Part shown: positions 38,966 to 48,302 of the stretch, piece by piece
Numbering within the stretch: position 1 is the first letter of the stretch
Layout of the letters: the number at the start of each line of letters is the position of its first letter
Assembly (NCBI RefSeq): GCF_033547155.1
Contig: NZ_CP137892.1
Coordinates: 3,658,001 to 3,722,000, forward strand
DNA: 64,000 bases
From: Pseudomonas benzenivorans
GTDB lineage: Bacteria; Pseudomonadota; Gammaproteobacteria; Pseudomonadales; Pseudomonadaceae
Direction: 5' to 3'
Program-made: the position numbers and the translations under genes
The notes under the pieces: model-generated
What the model saw: the letters and a program-made list of their open reading frames with translations, nothing else
What the model was told of the DNA's origin: nothing
Database searches by the model: none

Positions 38966-39883
38966 CTAGGTCGACCAAGGCGCCCTGGCCAGCAATTCGG
39001 CGCAACGCGCCTGGACGAACTCGCGCAACAGGAGCACCGGCTTGCTCAACTGCGCACGGTGGGCGCAGATCAGGTTGAGCGGTGTGGCCTCGCCCCGCCA
39101 CCGCGGCAGCAACACCTTGAGCCGCCCGGCCTGCACGTCGCCGGCCACATCCAGCCAGGACTTGTACACCAGGCCGCAGCCGGCCACCGCCCAGCGGCGC
39201 ACCACGTCGGCATCGTCGCTGCTGCGGTCGCCCGCCACCGTCAGGCTCTGCTCGCGGCGGCCGTCGGAGAAGCGCCAGCGCTCATGCAAGCGACCGCCGA
39301 GCATGTACAACAGGCAGTTGTGCCGGGCCAGTTCCTCCAACCCCTGCGGCTCGCCGTGGCGTGCCAGGTAGTCCGGGGACGCGCAGAGCACCCGACGGTT
39401 GTCCGCGGCGAGCGGCAGAGCCACCAGGCTGGAGTCCTCCGGCGCGCCGTAGCGCAGGGCGATATCCACCGGCTCGCGGAACAGGTCGCTGACCCGGTCG
39501 CCGAGTTGCAGGCGCAACTGCAGGCGCGGATGGACCCGCTGGAACTCGTCGAGCCAGGGCAGCAGGGTGTTGCGACCGAAATCCGAGGGGGCCGAGAGCT
39601 GCAGCGGCCCGCTGATCTCGGCCTTGCTGCCGGCCAGCTGCTGGCACCCCAGCTCCAGGCTCTGCAGGGCCTGGCGGGCATGTTCGAGGAACAGCTCGCC
39701 CTCCGCGGTCAGGCGCAGGCTGCGGGTGGAGCGCACGAACAGACGCACCTGCAGCTGCTGCTCCAGGCGCTTGAGCGCGGCGCTGGCCACCGCCGGGGAG
39801 GTGTCCAGCAGGCGGGCGGCGGCGGACAGGCTGCCGCTCTGCGCCGTACGCACGAACAGCTGCAGGTCATCGAAACGCAGCAT
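38966..39883 (-). CDS. LysR-family transcriptional regulator
   Basis: The product is 305 residues. N-terminal helix-turn-helix is clear (LQLFVRTAQSGSLSAAARLL then DTSPAVASAALKRLEQQLQV), followed by the effector domain (ISGPLQLSAPSDFGRNTLLP), which is of the CrgA/DmlR-like group (GEPVDIALRYG-type block seen as REPVDIALRYGAPEDSSL). It is divergent from a monooxygenase-like and a quinone-reductase-like gene. The gap between them holds the perfect palindrome TTTCAA-N7-TTGAAA only 12 bases before its own start, so it probably regulates both directions. Signal unknown, possibly a quinone or electrophile. Confidence 0.9.
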   Translation of the reverse strand: MLRFDDLQLFVRTAQSGSLSAAARLLDTSPAVASAALKRLEQQLQVRLFVRSTRSLRLTAEGELFLEHARQALQSLELGCQQLAGSKAEISGPLQLSAPSDFGRNTLLPWLDEFQRVHPRLQLRLQLGDRVSDLFREPVDIALRYGAPEDSSLVALPLAADNRRVLCASPDYLARHGEPQGLEELARHNCLLYMLGGRLHERWRFSDGRREQSLTVAGDRSSDDADVVRRWAVAGCGLVYKSWLDVAGDVQAGRLKVLLPRWRGEATPLNLICAHRAQLSKPVLLLREFVQARCAELLARAPWST

Positions 39884-39894
39884 GGGCGCCCCAT

Positions 39895-39913
39895 TTTCAA
39901 AGGAATATTGAAA
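39895..39913. promoter_or_regulatory. Probable LysR operator before the monooxygenase/quinone reductase pair
   Basis: TTTCAA-AGGAATA-TTGAAA is a perfect inverted repeat of LysR-site size (T-N11-A type). It lies between the divergent LysR gene and the ABM-domain gene. Confidence 0.6.
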
Positions 39914-39990
39914 CAGACTCTACTTATCCGCCGTTTTTCTCGCCAGCCAAATAATCGAACATGGTCACCGTCCTACACCGGAACCCTGCC

Positions 39991-40284
39991 ATGCCCGCCC
40001 CGCTCACCCTTGTCGCCACCATCAGCGTCCAAGACGGCCAGGCCGACACCGTCGAGGCGGGCCTGCGCCTGCTGGTCGCGGTCAGCCGCACCGAAGCCGG
40101 CTGCCTGCAGTACGACCTGCATCGCCATCGCGACAATCCGCGGGTGTTCGTGATGCTCGAGCAATGGCAAGACGCCGCTGCACTGGCCGCCCACCAGCGC
40201 AGTGCGCATTACCTGGCCTTCACCAGCCACTACGGTCAGTGGCTGCAGAACGTCGACCTGCAACTCATGCAACGCATCGCCTGA
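39991..40284 (+). CDS. ABM-domain monooxygenase (YgiN-like)
   Basis: The product is 97 residues, one ferredoxin-like ABM domain. It has LVATISVQDGQADTVEAGLR, SRTEAGCLQYDLHRHRDNP and FVMLEQWQDAAALAAHQRS, the usual pattern of YgiN/antibiotic-biosynthesis monooxygenases, which act as dimers without cofactor on quinols or aromatic rings. ATG 39991 is preferred over ATG 39961 because the domain starts there and GGA lies 8 bases upstream. It begins a two-gene operon with the quinone-reductase-like gene, which suggests a shared quinone substrate. Confidence 0.82.
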   Translation: MPAPLTLVATISVQDGQADTVEAGLRLLVAVSRTEAGCLQYDLHRHRDNPRVFVMLEQWQDAAALAAHQRSAHYLAFTSHYGQWLQNVDLQLMQRIA

Positions 40285-40303
40285 GCCCTTCAGAGGAGCC
40301 CCC

Positions 40304-41320
40304 ATGAAAGCCATCGCCTATTACCAGTCCCTGCCCGCCGAACAGACCGAGTCGCTGCAGGACGTGCGGCTGCCCGAGCCCAAGCCGGGCCCCCACGACC
40401 TGCTGGTGGAGGTCCGGGCCATCTCGGTCAACCCGGTGGACACCAAGATCCGCAGCCATGTCGCGCCGCAGGACGGCGAGGCCAAGGTGCTCGGTTGGGA
40501 CGCCAGCGGCGTCGTCCGGGCGGTCGGCCGCGAAGTGACGCTGTTCCAACCGGGCGAGCGGGTGTTCTACGCCGGCGCCATCGACCGCGCCGGGGCCAAC
40601 AGCGAGCTGCATCTGGTGGACGAGCGGATCGTCGGCCACATGCCGAAGAGCCTGGGTTTTGCCGAGGCCGCCGCCCTGCCGCTGACCGCGATCACCGCCT
40701 GGGAGCTGCTGTTCGAGCGCCTGCAGATCGTCGAGGGCAAGGCCGACCTGGGCCAGAGCCTGCTGATCGTCGGCGCCGCCGGCGGGGTCGGCTCGATCCT
40801 CACCCAGCTGGCGCGCCGGCTCACCGGGCTGACGGTGATCGGCACGGCCTCGCGCCCGGAGACCCAGGCCTGGGTCCGCGAACTCGGTGCCCATCATGTG
40901 ATCGACCACAGCAAGCCGCTGAGCGAGGAGCTGGCGCGCATCGGCGTGCCCCAGGTCAGCCATGTCGCCAGCCTGACCCACACCGACCAGCACTACGCGC
41001 AACTGGTCGAGGTCCTGGCGCCCCAGGGCCGCCTGGCGCTGATCGACGACCCGGCGCAGCCGCTGGACATCATGCCGCTCAAGCGCAAGAGCCTGTCGCT
41101 GCACTGGGAGCTGATGTTCACCCGCTCGCTGTTCCAGACCCTCGACATGATCGAGCAGCACCGCCTGCTGGAACGGGTCGCCGAACTGATCGACGCCGGC
41201 GTGCTGAAGACCACCCTCGGCGAACACTTCGGGCGCATCGACGCGGCCAATCTACGCCGCGCCCATGTCCTGCTGGAGAGCGGCAAGGCCCGCGGCAAGA
41301 TCGTCCTCGAGGGTTTCTGA
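40304..41320 (+). CDS. Zinc-type alcohol dehydrogenase-like / NADPH:quinone reductase-like protein
   Basis: The product is 338 residues of the medium-chain dehydrogenase/reductase family. Seen: GroES-like N-terminal domain (LLVEVRAISVNPVDTKIRS, VLGWDASGVVRAVG) and the NADPH-binding Rossmann fold (LLIVGAAGGVGSILTQLARR). The Cys and His ligands of catalytic zinc are absent, so despite the usual zinc-type annotation it is a quinone-reductase-like enzyme. AGAGGAG lies 7 bases before ATG 40304, 19 bases after the previous stop. It probably reduces quinones or enones under control of the divergent LysR protein. Confidence 0.88.
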   Translation: MKAIAYYQSLPAEQTESLQDVRLPEPKPGPHDLLVEVRAISVNPVDTKIRSHVAPQDGEAKVLGWDASGVVRAVGREVTLFQPGERVFYAGAIDRAGANSELHLVDERIVGHMPKSLGFAEAAALPLTAITAWELLFERLQIVEGKADLGQSLLIVGAAGGVGSILTQLARRLTGLTVIGTASRPETQAWVRELGAHHVIDHSKPLSEELARIGVPQVSHVASLTHTDQHYAQLVEVLAPQGRLALIDDPAQPLDIMPLKRKSLSLHWELMFTRSLFQTLDMIEQHRLLERVAELIDAGVLKTTLGEHFGRIDAANLRRAHVLLESGKARGKIVLEGF

Positions 41321-41326
41321 GTCCTG

Positions 41327-41350
41327 GCATGGCCCCGCCAGGGGCCATGC
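41327..41350. terminator. Strong hairpin after the quinone-reductase-like gene
   Basis: GCATGGCCCC, loop GCCA, GGGGCCATGC: a perfect 10-base stem 6 bases after the stop codon. There is no T-tract, so it is a terminator of doubtful efficiency or an mRNA-end stabiliser. Confidence 0.55.
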
Positions 41351-41694
41351 GCGCCCACGGCCTGGCGGGCGTGCCCAATCGCTCGCGCGGCCCCGCCACC
41401 CCGCGGCTCCCGCCCCAAGCTGTCGCCCCCAGCGCGCCACTGCCGGCATGCTGGACACCCCGCTTATTGGCCTGGCGCCACCGGCGTAGGTTGCGCCAGT
41501 TCAACTATCTGCAACTGAGACGCATCGCCCAGGGCAATTGCTTCGCGGTCCTGCTATCTTGACGTCCGGTTGCGGTGCCCGGCGCCTTCCTCCCCGCGCT
41601 CGGTCCTCCCCCAGCTCGACTGCAATCAGCTCCGTGCAGCTGTTTGGCACAGCCCGGCACGCGCCCGCGAACATCCTATTTATCGGTGGTAAGG
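41351..41694. other. Intergenic region before the PAS-GAF sensor gene
   Basis: About 340 bases with no recognisable gene. The first part is very GC-rich and the part from about 41500 has more A and T, where the sensor promoter should lie. I see no clear -35/-10 pair, operator or RNA gene. Confidence 0.5.
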
Positions 41695-43551
41695 ATGCGA
41701 CCCGAACGATTCACCCCGCTGCGCCTGGCCGGCCTCTACGCCCTGTCCGGCGCCCTCTGGATACTGTCCAGCGACGCCCTCCTGGCCGCCACGGTCTCCG
41801 ACTCCGTGCTGAGCGCACGCCTGCAGACGCTCAAGGACCTGACCTTCGTCCTGGGCAGCGGCCTGTTGATCTTCTTCCTCGTCCGCCGCAACCGTCAGGA
41901 ACAGGGGCAGTTGCGGAGGGCCCTGACGCACCAGTCGCGGCAACTGCAACAGGCCCGCCGCGATGCCGCCCTGGGTAGCTGGGAATACCACGGACAGTTT
42001 CACTGGAGCCCCGAGGCGCTGCAGCTGCTGGGACGCGACGCCGGTAACGCCGCCAGCAGCCTCGAACAGCTGCTCGGCTGGCTCCATCCCGCCGAACGCC
42101 AGGCCGTGCAACGCGCCGTTCAGGCGCTCCTCGTGCAGCACCAGGCACTGAGCATCGGCGCGCGCCTGCACCAGCCGCACCGGCGGCAGGTTACCTGGCT
42201 GATGCTGCGCGGCGAGGTCGACGCCGACGGCCAGATCTTCGGCACCCTGCAGGACATCAGCGCCCAGAAGCGCGACGAAGCGGCGCTGCGCGAAAGCGAG
42301 CAGCGCTTTCGCCAGCTGTTCGAGCAGACCCCGCGTCTCGCCGTGCAGGGGTACGACCGCGAGCGCCGGGTGGTCTACTGGAACGCCGCCAGCACCCAGC
42401 TCTACGGCTACAGCGTGCAGGAGGCGATCGGCAAGCGCCTGGAGGACCTGATCGTACCGCTGCCGGCACGCAACCAGGTGGCCAGCGCCCTCAACCACTG
42501 GCTACTCGGCGGGCCGCCGCCCCAGGCCGGGGAAATGCCGCTGCAGCGCAAGGACGGCAGCACGGTATGGGTCTACTCCAGCCGTTCGCTGCGGCTCGAC
42601 AGCCGCGACCAGCCGGAGCTCTACTGCATCGATATCGACATCAGCGAACACAAGCGCCTGGATGAGCGACTGCGCGCCAGCGAAGCCAGTTACCGCGGAC
42701 TGGTCGAGCAGCTGGCCGAGGTGATTGTCGCGACCGATGCCGACGGCCACCTGGACTTCCTCAACCCGGCCTGGGAACAGCTCAGCGGCTATATCGGCTA
42801 CGAAAGCCTCGGGCGCCCCCTGGCACGCTTCTTCGAGAGCGCGGACGCCGCCCGCCTGAGCGAGCAGATAAGCGCCGTCGCCCAGGGCGAACAGGCCGCC
42901 CTGCGCGGCGACTACCGCCTGCTGACCCGCCACGGGCAGCTACGCTGGGTCGAGCTGCAACTTCGCCGCCGGGCGGACAACCGCCTCAGCGGCAGCCTGC
43001 GCGACAACCACGAGCACCATCTCAAGCAACAGTTGCAACAGGCCCGCAGCGCGCTGCTCGAAGCCCTGTTCGAGCGCCGACCGCTGGCCCGGATACTCGA
43101 GGATCTGTGCCGCCACCTGCAGACGTTGAACCCGCCGATGCGCGTATCGATCATGCTGCAGGACCACCAGCGACGTCTGCATCTCGCCGCCGCCCCCGAC
43201 CTGTCCGCGGCCTATCGCGCGGCCATAGACGGCATGCCGGCCGAACTCGAGGTCGGCTGCTGCGGCCACGCCGCGTGCAGCGGCGAACTGCTGATCGCCG
43301 AGAACCTCGCCAGCCACCCCTACTGGCGCGACTACCGAACCGCAGCAGGCGCCGCCGGGCTGCATGCCTGCTGGTCGCTGCCGTTCAAGGATGAACAGGG
43401 CCGGGTCATCGGTACCCTGGCCACCTACTACGACCGGCCCAAGCGGCCCAGCACCGCGGACATCACCCTGGCCAGCGACTTCGCCCAGCTGGCCGGACTG
43501 GCGGCCCAGCACAGTCCCACCGAGCCGTCGCTGACTGTTTCAGATCAGTAA
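41695..43551 (+). CDS. Membrane PAS-PAS-PAS-GAF sensor protein without output domain
   Basis: The product is 618 residues. Two N-terminal membrane helices (LAGLYALSGALWILSSDALL and LTFVLGSGLLIFFLV) flank a short loop, as in many Pseudomonas c-di-GMP sensors. Three PAS domains follow (about 85-210, 215-335, 340-455), with FRQLFEQTPRLAVQGYDRE and YRGLVEQLAEVIVATDADG. The last third is a GAF domain (LARILEDLCRHLQTLNPPMR; CCGHAACSGELLIAENLASH). The protein then ends; no GGDEF, EAL, kinase or receiver domain follows, and no stop-split continuation is seen downstream. ATG 41695 (MRPERFTPLRLAG) matches the usual start of such proteins. The CCGHAAC motif is typical of GAF domains in GGDEF proteins. 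Confidence 0.85.
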   Translation: MRPERFTPLRLAGLYALSGALWILSSDALLAATVSDSVLSARLQTLKDLTFVLGSGLLIFFLVRRNRQEQGQLRRALTHQSRQLQQARRDAALGSWEYHGQFHWSPEALQLLGRDAGNAASSLEQLLGWLHPAERQAVQRAVQALLVQHQALSIGARLHQPHRRQVTWLMLRGEVDADGQIFGTLQDISAQKRDEAALRESEQRFRQLFEQTPRLAVQGYDRERRVVYWNAASTQLYGYSVQEAIGKRLEDLIVPLPARNQVASALNHWLLGGPPPQAGEMPLQRKDGSTVWVYSSRSLRLDSRDQPELYCIDIDISEHKRLDERLRASEASYRGLVEQLAEVIVATDADGHLDFLNPAWEQLSGYIGYESLGRPLARFFESADAARLSEQISAVAQGEQAALRGDYRLLTRHGQLRWVELQLRRRADNRLSGSLRDNHEHHLKQQLQQARSALLEALFERRPLARILEDLCRHLQTLNPPMRVSIMLQDHQRRLHLAAAPDLSAAYRAAIDGMPAELEVGCCGHAACSGELLIAENLASHPYWRDYRTAAGAAGLHACWSLPFKDEQGRVIGTLATYYDRPKRPSTADITLASDFAQLAGLAAQHSPTEPSLTVSDQ

Positions 43552-43674
43552 ATACGTCACGTTTTTCGCCTAGAATCGATTTCCGGCATCCCCGCACCAC
43601 GCCCCGCCCCAAAGGCGTCAGGCTGCCGCCATGCCCTTGTCGCTCACAACGAACCGTCCAGGTTGAAGTCGCCG

Positions 43675-43863
43675 ATGAACGTCCAGATCCAGCAAGTGCA
43701 TACCCCTCAAGGACTCCGCTGGCAGGTCACCCTCGACCAGCATGTGGTGACCTTTGCCCACGAGGCCGAAGCCCGCCAGTTTTTCACCACCCTGCAAGCC
43801 CGCCTGCAAGCCCCCCACAGTTTGCCCGCGCAAGAGCAATACCTGGTGACCGAAGCGCACTAG
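43675..43863 (+). CDS. Conserved small protein of unknown function
   Basis: The product is 62 residues, beginning MNVQIQQVHTPQGLRWQVTL and ending EQYLVTEAH. It looks like a single alpha/beta unit with a beta hairpin (QGLRWQVTLDQHVVTFAH) and a helix (EAEARQFFTTLQARLQA). Codon use matches the neighbours, which supports a real gene. ATG 43675 is chosen; a TTG at 43663 is also in frame. Its TAG stop overlaps the stop of the convergent Bcr-like gene by two bases. I cannot assign a family. Confidence 0.6.
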   Translation: MNVQIQQVHTPQGLRWQVTLDQHVVTFAHEAEARQFFTTLQARLQAPHSLPAQEQYLVTEAH

Positions 43864-45044
43864 GACGGTCTGGCGCGACGCTCGACCCGGTAAGTCAGGC
43901 GCGAAGCCAGGGTGGCCAGCACGCCGCAGCCGCAGATCACCGCCGCCATCGGCCAGGCCGTGCCATCGTGCAGCGCACCGACCAGGGCCGCCGCACTGGC
44001 GGCAATGGCGAACTGCAGGCTGCCGAGCAGCGCAGAAGCACTGCCGGCATGCCGCCCCTGGCCGGCCATGGCGCAGGCCGTGGCGTTGGGCAGCAGCACG
44101 CCGAGGCTGGCGATGCAGCCGAACAGCGGGAGCAACAGCGGCCACAGCGCCGGCGGCTGGGCCATGGCGAGGCTCAGCAACGCCAGGCCGCAGCCCAGAT
44201 AGAACCACACCAGCCGCCGCAGCCAGTGGCCCGGGCCGTGGCGCGCCACCAGCCAGGCATTCACTTGCGCCGCGAGGATGAAGCCCGCCGCATTGCTGCC
44301 GAACAGCCAGCCGTAATGCGCGGGGGCCACTCCGTACAGCTCGATGAAGACGAAGGGCGAGCCGGCGATATAGGCGAACATCCCGGCGATCGACAAGCCG
44401 CCGGTCAGGGCGTGGCCGATAAAGGGGCGATCGCCCAGCAGCCGGCGGTACTCGCCCAGGGCACCGCGCAGGGGCGCCGGCGCGGCCTCCCGGCTCAGGG
44501 TCTCCGGCAGCCACAGGGCCACCGCCAGCAGGCAGAGCGCGGCGAACAACGCCAGGCAGACGAAGATCGACTGCCAACCCAGGCTGCCGAGCAGCAGGCC
44601 GCCGGCCAGCGGCGCGAGGATCGGCGCGATGCCCATCACCAGCATCAGCTGGGAAAACACCTTGGCCGAGGCGATCGGATCGCACAGGTCGCGCACCACC
44701 GCCCGGGTCACCACCATGCCGGCACAACCGCCCAGGGCCTGGACGAAGCGCGCGACGATCAACCACTCCAGGCTCGTCGCCAGGGCACAGGCCAGCGATG
44801 CCAGGGCGAACAGCAAAACGCCGACCAGCAGCGGCGGACGCCGACCGAAGCGATCGGCCAGGGGGCCATAGATCAGCTGACCGATGGCCAGGCCGACGAA
44901 GTAGACGGCCAAGGACAGCTGCACGTGCTCGACGTCGCTGGCGAAGGCGTGCGCCATGGCCGGGAAGGCCGGCAGGTAGAAGTCGATGGCCAGAGGGCCG
45001 AAGGCGCTCAAGGCGCCGAGGATCAACAGCAGGCGTAATGGCAT
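43860..45044 (-). CDS. Bcr/CflA-family drug exporter (MFS)
   Basis: The product is 394 residues with 12 membrane helices. It starts MPLRLLLILGALSAFGPLAIDFYLPAFP, and the loop motif is GPLADRFGRRPPLL; FVQALGGCAGMVVTRAVVRDL and SQLMLVMGIAPILAPLAGG are blocks typical of Bcr/CflA (multidrug/bicyclomycin) exporters. The ATG at 45042-45044 is used; the frame is open upstream to 45152 with no similarity. It runs in the same direction as the RND operon 114 bases upstream, so co-expression with that efflux pair is possible. Substrate unknown. Confidence 0.88.
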   Translation of the reverse strand: MPLRLLLILGALSAFGPLAIDFYLPAFPAMAHAFASDVEHVQLSLAVYFVGLAIGQLIYGPLADRFGRRPPLLVGVLLFALASLACALATSLEWLIVARFVQALGGCAGMVVTRAVVRDLCDPIASAKVFSQLMLVMGIAPILAPLAGGLLLGSLGWQSIFVCLALFAALCLLAVALWLPETLSREAAPAPLRGALGEYRRLLGDRPFIGHALTGGLSIAGMFAYIAGSPFVFIELYGVAPAHYGWLFGSNAAGFILAAQVNAWLVARHGPGHWLRRLVWFYLGCGLALLSLAMAQPPALWPLLLPLFGCIASLGVLLPNATACAMAGQGRHAGSASALLGSLQFAIAASAAALVGALHDGTAWPMAAVICGCGVLATLASRLTYRVERRARPS

Positions 45045-45158
45045 GGGGGTCCGGATAGGTAATGGCAGAGGCTGGGGCCGGCAGCGCGGGCGGGCTACGG
45101 CGCACCCGCGCCTACCGACGGCGTGGAACTGGGGTTGGCGGCAGGCCGCCAAGCCGAT

Positions 45159-48100
45159 CTAGGACTCTGCCACCTCCGCGGCTTTGCGTCCCCTGCTCAG
45201 CTTCTGCGACAGCGACTCCACCAGCAGGTAGAACATCGGGATCAGGAACACCGCCAGCACGGTCGCCGCCAGCATGCCGCCGAGCACCCCGGTACCGATC
45301 GAGTGGCGGCTGGCCGAGCCGGCACCGCTGCTGACGACCAGCGGCATGACGCCGAGGACGAAGGCCAGCGAGGTCATGATGATCGGCCGAAAGCGCAGCC
45401 GCGCGGCCTCCAGGGCGGCCTCCAGGATGCCCATGCCCTGCTGCCGGCAGAGCACGGCGAACTCGACGATGAGGATGGCGTTCTTGGTCGACAGGCCGAT
45501 CAGAGTGACCAGGCCGACCTGGAAGTACACGTCGTTGTCGATGCCGCGCAGCCACACCGCGAGGATCGCGCCGAACACCGCGAAGGGCACCGCGGTGACC
45601 ACCGCCAGCGGCAGGGTCCAGCGCTCGTACTGCGCCGCGAGGATCAGGAACACCATGATCAGGCCGAAGACGAAGGCGGTGCTGCCGGAGCCCTGGGTCG
45701 CCAGCTCCTGGTAGGCCGAGCCGGTCCAGCCGATGCTGTAGTCGCTGCCGAGCACCTCGCCGGCCACCTCCTGCACCGCCGCCAGGGCCTGGCCCGAGCT
45801 GTAGCCCGGCGCCGGCCCGCCGAGAATCTTCGCCGCCGGGTAGACATTGAAGCGGGCATAGCTGTCCGGGCCGAGGATGCGCCGCACCTTGACCAGGCTC
45901 GACAGCGGCACCAACTCGCCACCGGCCGAGCGCACATAGACCTGGGCCAGGTCCTCCGGCTTGCGCCTGAACTCCGACTCGGACTGCAGGCTGACCTGCC
46001 AGGTGCGCCCGAACAGGCTGAAGTCGTTGACGTAGTAGCTGCCGAAGGTCGCCTGCATGGCGGTGAACACATCGTTGATCGACACGCCCAGGGCGCGGGC
46101 CTTGGTGCGGTCCAGGTCGATGTAGTACTGCGGCACGTTGGCGCTGAAGGTGCTCTGCACCCCGGCCAGCTCCGGGCGCTGATTGACCGCCTGGAGGAAG
46201 GCCGCGACCTTGGCCGCCAGCTGTTCGGTCGTGCCGCCGCTGCGGTCCTGGATATAGCCCTCGAAACCGCCGGTGGTGCTCATGCCGGTGATCGGCGGCG
46301 GGTTGAAGCTCATCACCACGCCATCCTTCTGCGCCGCGCCGATGCCCATGAATTCGCGGGTCAGGTTGCGCGCATCCAGCTCCGGCGTGGTGCGCTCGCT
46401 CCAGTCCTTGAGCGGCACGAAGGATACCCCGGCATTGCTGCGGGTGCCGAAGGTGAGGATGTCGAAGCCGGCGAAGGTGACCACGTCCTCCACCGCCGGG
46501 TGCGCCATCAGCTGCTCAGTCACCGCGCCGGTCAGCGCCTCGGTGCGGGTCAAGGAGGCCGCCGGCGGCAGGAAGTAGGCGTTGATCACATAGCCCTGGT
46601 CCTCGTCCGGCACCAGCGAGCCGGGCACCCGATTGAACAGCAGCACCATCAGCGCAATCATCGCGCCGAACAGCGTCAGCCCCACCAGGGTGCGCTTGAG
46701 GAAGAAGCGCACGCCGCTGGCATAGCCGTCGGTGAGCCGGTCGAACACCCGGTTGAAGGCGCGGAACGGCGCCGCCGGCTCGTGCTCTCCGGGCTTGAGC
46801 AGCAGGGCGCACAGGGCCGGGCTCAGGGTCAGGGCGACGATGCTGGAGATCGCCACCGACACGGCGATGGTAATAGCGAACTGCTTGTACATCTCCCCGG
46901 CCAGGCCGCCGAGAAAGCCCACCGGCACGAACACCGCGATCAGCACCAGGCTGGTGGCGATGATCGGGCCGGTCACCTCCTGCATGGCCTTGATCGTGGC
47001 CTCGCGCGGGCCGAGCTTGTCGGCGGCCATCGAGCGCTCGACGTTCTCGATCACCACGATGGCGTCGTCCACCACGATGCCGATCGCCAGCACCATGCCG
47101 AACAGGGTCAGCAGGTTGATGGAGAACCCCAGCAGGTACATGCCGGCGAAGGTGCCGACCAGCGACACCGGGATGGCCAGCAAGGGGATCAGCGTGGCGC
47201 GCCAGTTCTGCAGGAACACGAACACCACCAGCACCACCAGCACCAGGGCCTCGAAGAAGGTGTGGATCACCTCCTCGATCGACACCTTGACGAACTTGGT
47301 GGTGTCGTAGGGAATCTTGTAGGTGATGCCCTGGGGGAAGTCCTGGGACAGGCGCTCGAGGGTGCTGCGCACCGCCTCGGCGGTATCCAGGGCATTGGCG
47401 CCGGGTTGCAGGTAGATGCCGAAGGCGGCGTTCTGCTGGCCGTTGAGCGAGGTCATCAGCGAGTAGTCCTGGGCGCCCAGCTCGATCCGCGCCACGTCCT
47501 TGAGCAGCAGGCTGGCGCCGGTGGCATCCGAGCGCAGGATGACGTTCTCGAATTCCTCGGGGTCGGTGAAGCGGCCCTGGGTGGTCACGGTGTAGGTGAA
47601 ATCCTGGGCCTGCTGCAGCGGCTGCTGGCCGAAGCTGCCGGCGGCGAACTGCGAGTTCTGCTCGCGAATGGCCGCGACCACGTCGCTGGGGGTCAGGTTG
47701 AACTGCGCCAACTTGTCCGGGCGCAGCCAGATACGCATGGAATAGTCCTTGGAGCCGAACTGGCGGGCGTCGCCGACGCCGGGCAGGCGCTTGAGTTCGT
47801 CGATCACGTTGATCAGCGCGTAGTTGCTGATATACACCGGGTCACGCGAGCCGTCCGGGGAGAACAGGGTGACCACCTGGAGGATGTCCGAGGACTTCTT
47901 CTCCACCTTGACCCCCTGCCGGCGCACCTCCTCCGGCAGCTTGGCCAGGGCCGACTGCACCCGGTTGTTGACGTCGATGGTGGCCTGGTCGGGATCGGTG
48001 CCCACCTCGAAGTACACCGCCAGGCTCATGGCGTTGCCGCCGGAATTGGACTGCTGGTAGATCATCCCCTCGACGCCGTTGATCGACTGCTCCAGGGGCG

Positions 48101-48290
48101 CGGCCACGGTCTCGGCGATCACCTGGGCGCTGGCCCCGGCATAGGTGGCGCTGACCGACACCTGCGGCGGCAGGATCTGCGGGTACTGGGAGATGGGCAG
48201 GGCGCGCATGGAAAGCAGGCCGGCCAGCATGATGATGACGGAGATGACCGTGGCGAAGATCGGCCGGTCGATAAAGAAGCGTGAGATCAC
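45159..48290 (-). CDS. RND multidrug efflux permease (HAE1 family)
   Basis: The product is 1043 residues, the size of AcrB/MexB-type inner-membrane pumps. Twelve membrane helices and two large periplasmic loops are evident. It starts [18 protein letters not shown] and has the proton-relay residues: the Asp pair in [16 protein letters not shown] and the Lys in [30 protein letters not shown] is also diagnostic. The start codon is GTG (48288-48290) with AAGGAG 8 bases upstream, overlapping the end of the adaptor gene. No outer-membrane factor gene follows, so it may use an OprM-type channel coded elsewhere. It is not a close match to MexB, MexD or MexF as I remember them, so no symbol is given. 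Confidence 0.93.
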   Translation of the reverse strand: MISRFFIDRPIFATVISVIIMLAGLLSMRALPISQYPQILPPQVSVSATYAGASAQVIAETVAAPLEQSINGVEGMIYQQSNSGGNAMSLAVYFEVGTDPDQATIDVNNRVQSALAKLPEEVRRQGVKVEKKSSDILQVVTLFSPDGSRDPVYISNYALINVIDELKRLPGVGDARQFGSKDYSMRIWLRPDKLAQFNLTPSDVVAAIREQNSQFAAGSFGQQPLQQAQDFTYTVTTQGRFTDPEEFENVILRSDATGASLLLKDVARIELGAQDYSLMTSLNGQQNAAFGIYLQPGANALDTAEAVRSTLERLSQDFPQGITYKIPYDTTKFVKVSIEEVIHTFFEALVLVVLVVFVFLQNWRATLIPLLAIPVSLVGTFAGMYLLGFSINLLTLFGMVLAIGIVVDDAIVVIENVERSMAADKLGPREATIKAMQEVTGPIIATSLVLIAVFVPVGFLGGLAGEMYKQFAITIAVSVAISSIVALTLSPALCALLLKPGEHEPAAPFRAFNRVFDRLTDGYASGVRFFLKRTLVGLTLFGAMIALMVLLFNRVPGSLVPDEDQGYVINAYFLPPAASLTRTEALTGAVTEQLMAHPAVEDVVTFAGFDILTFGTRSNAGVSFVPLKDWSERTTPELDARNLTREFMGIGAAQKDGVVMSFNPPPITGMSTTGGFEGYIQDRSGGTTEQLAAKVAAFLQAVNQRPELAGVQSTFSANVPQYYIDLDRTKARALGVSINDVFTAMQATFGSYYVNDFSLFGRTWQVSLQSESEFRRKPEDLAQVYVRSAGGELVPLSSLVKVRRILGPDSYARFNVYPAAKILGGPAPGYSSGQALAAVQEVAGEVLGSDYSIGWTGSAYQELATQGSGSTAFVFGLIMVFLILAAQYERWTLPLAVVTAVPFAVFGAILAVWLRGIDNDVYFQVGLVTLIGLSTKNAILIVEFAVLCRQQGMGILEAALEAARLRFRPIIMTSLAFVLGVMPLVVSSGAGSASRHSIGTGVLGGMLAATVLAVFLIPMFYLLVESLSQKLSRGRKAAEVAES

Positions 48291-48302
48291 CGGATGCGCT
48301 CC

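Noticed and set aside
45123-48284. Open frame of over 1000 codons on the plus strand across the RND permease
   Set aside because: It mirrors the permease gene and its translation is dominated by Gly, Ala, His, Gln and Arg without any recognisable domain.
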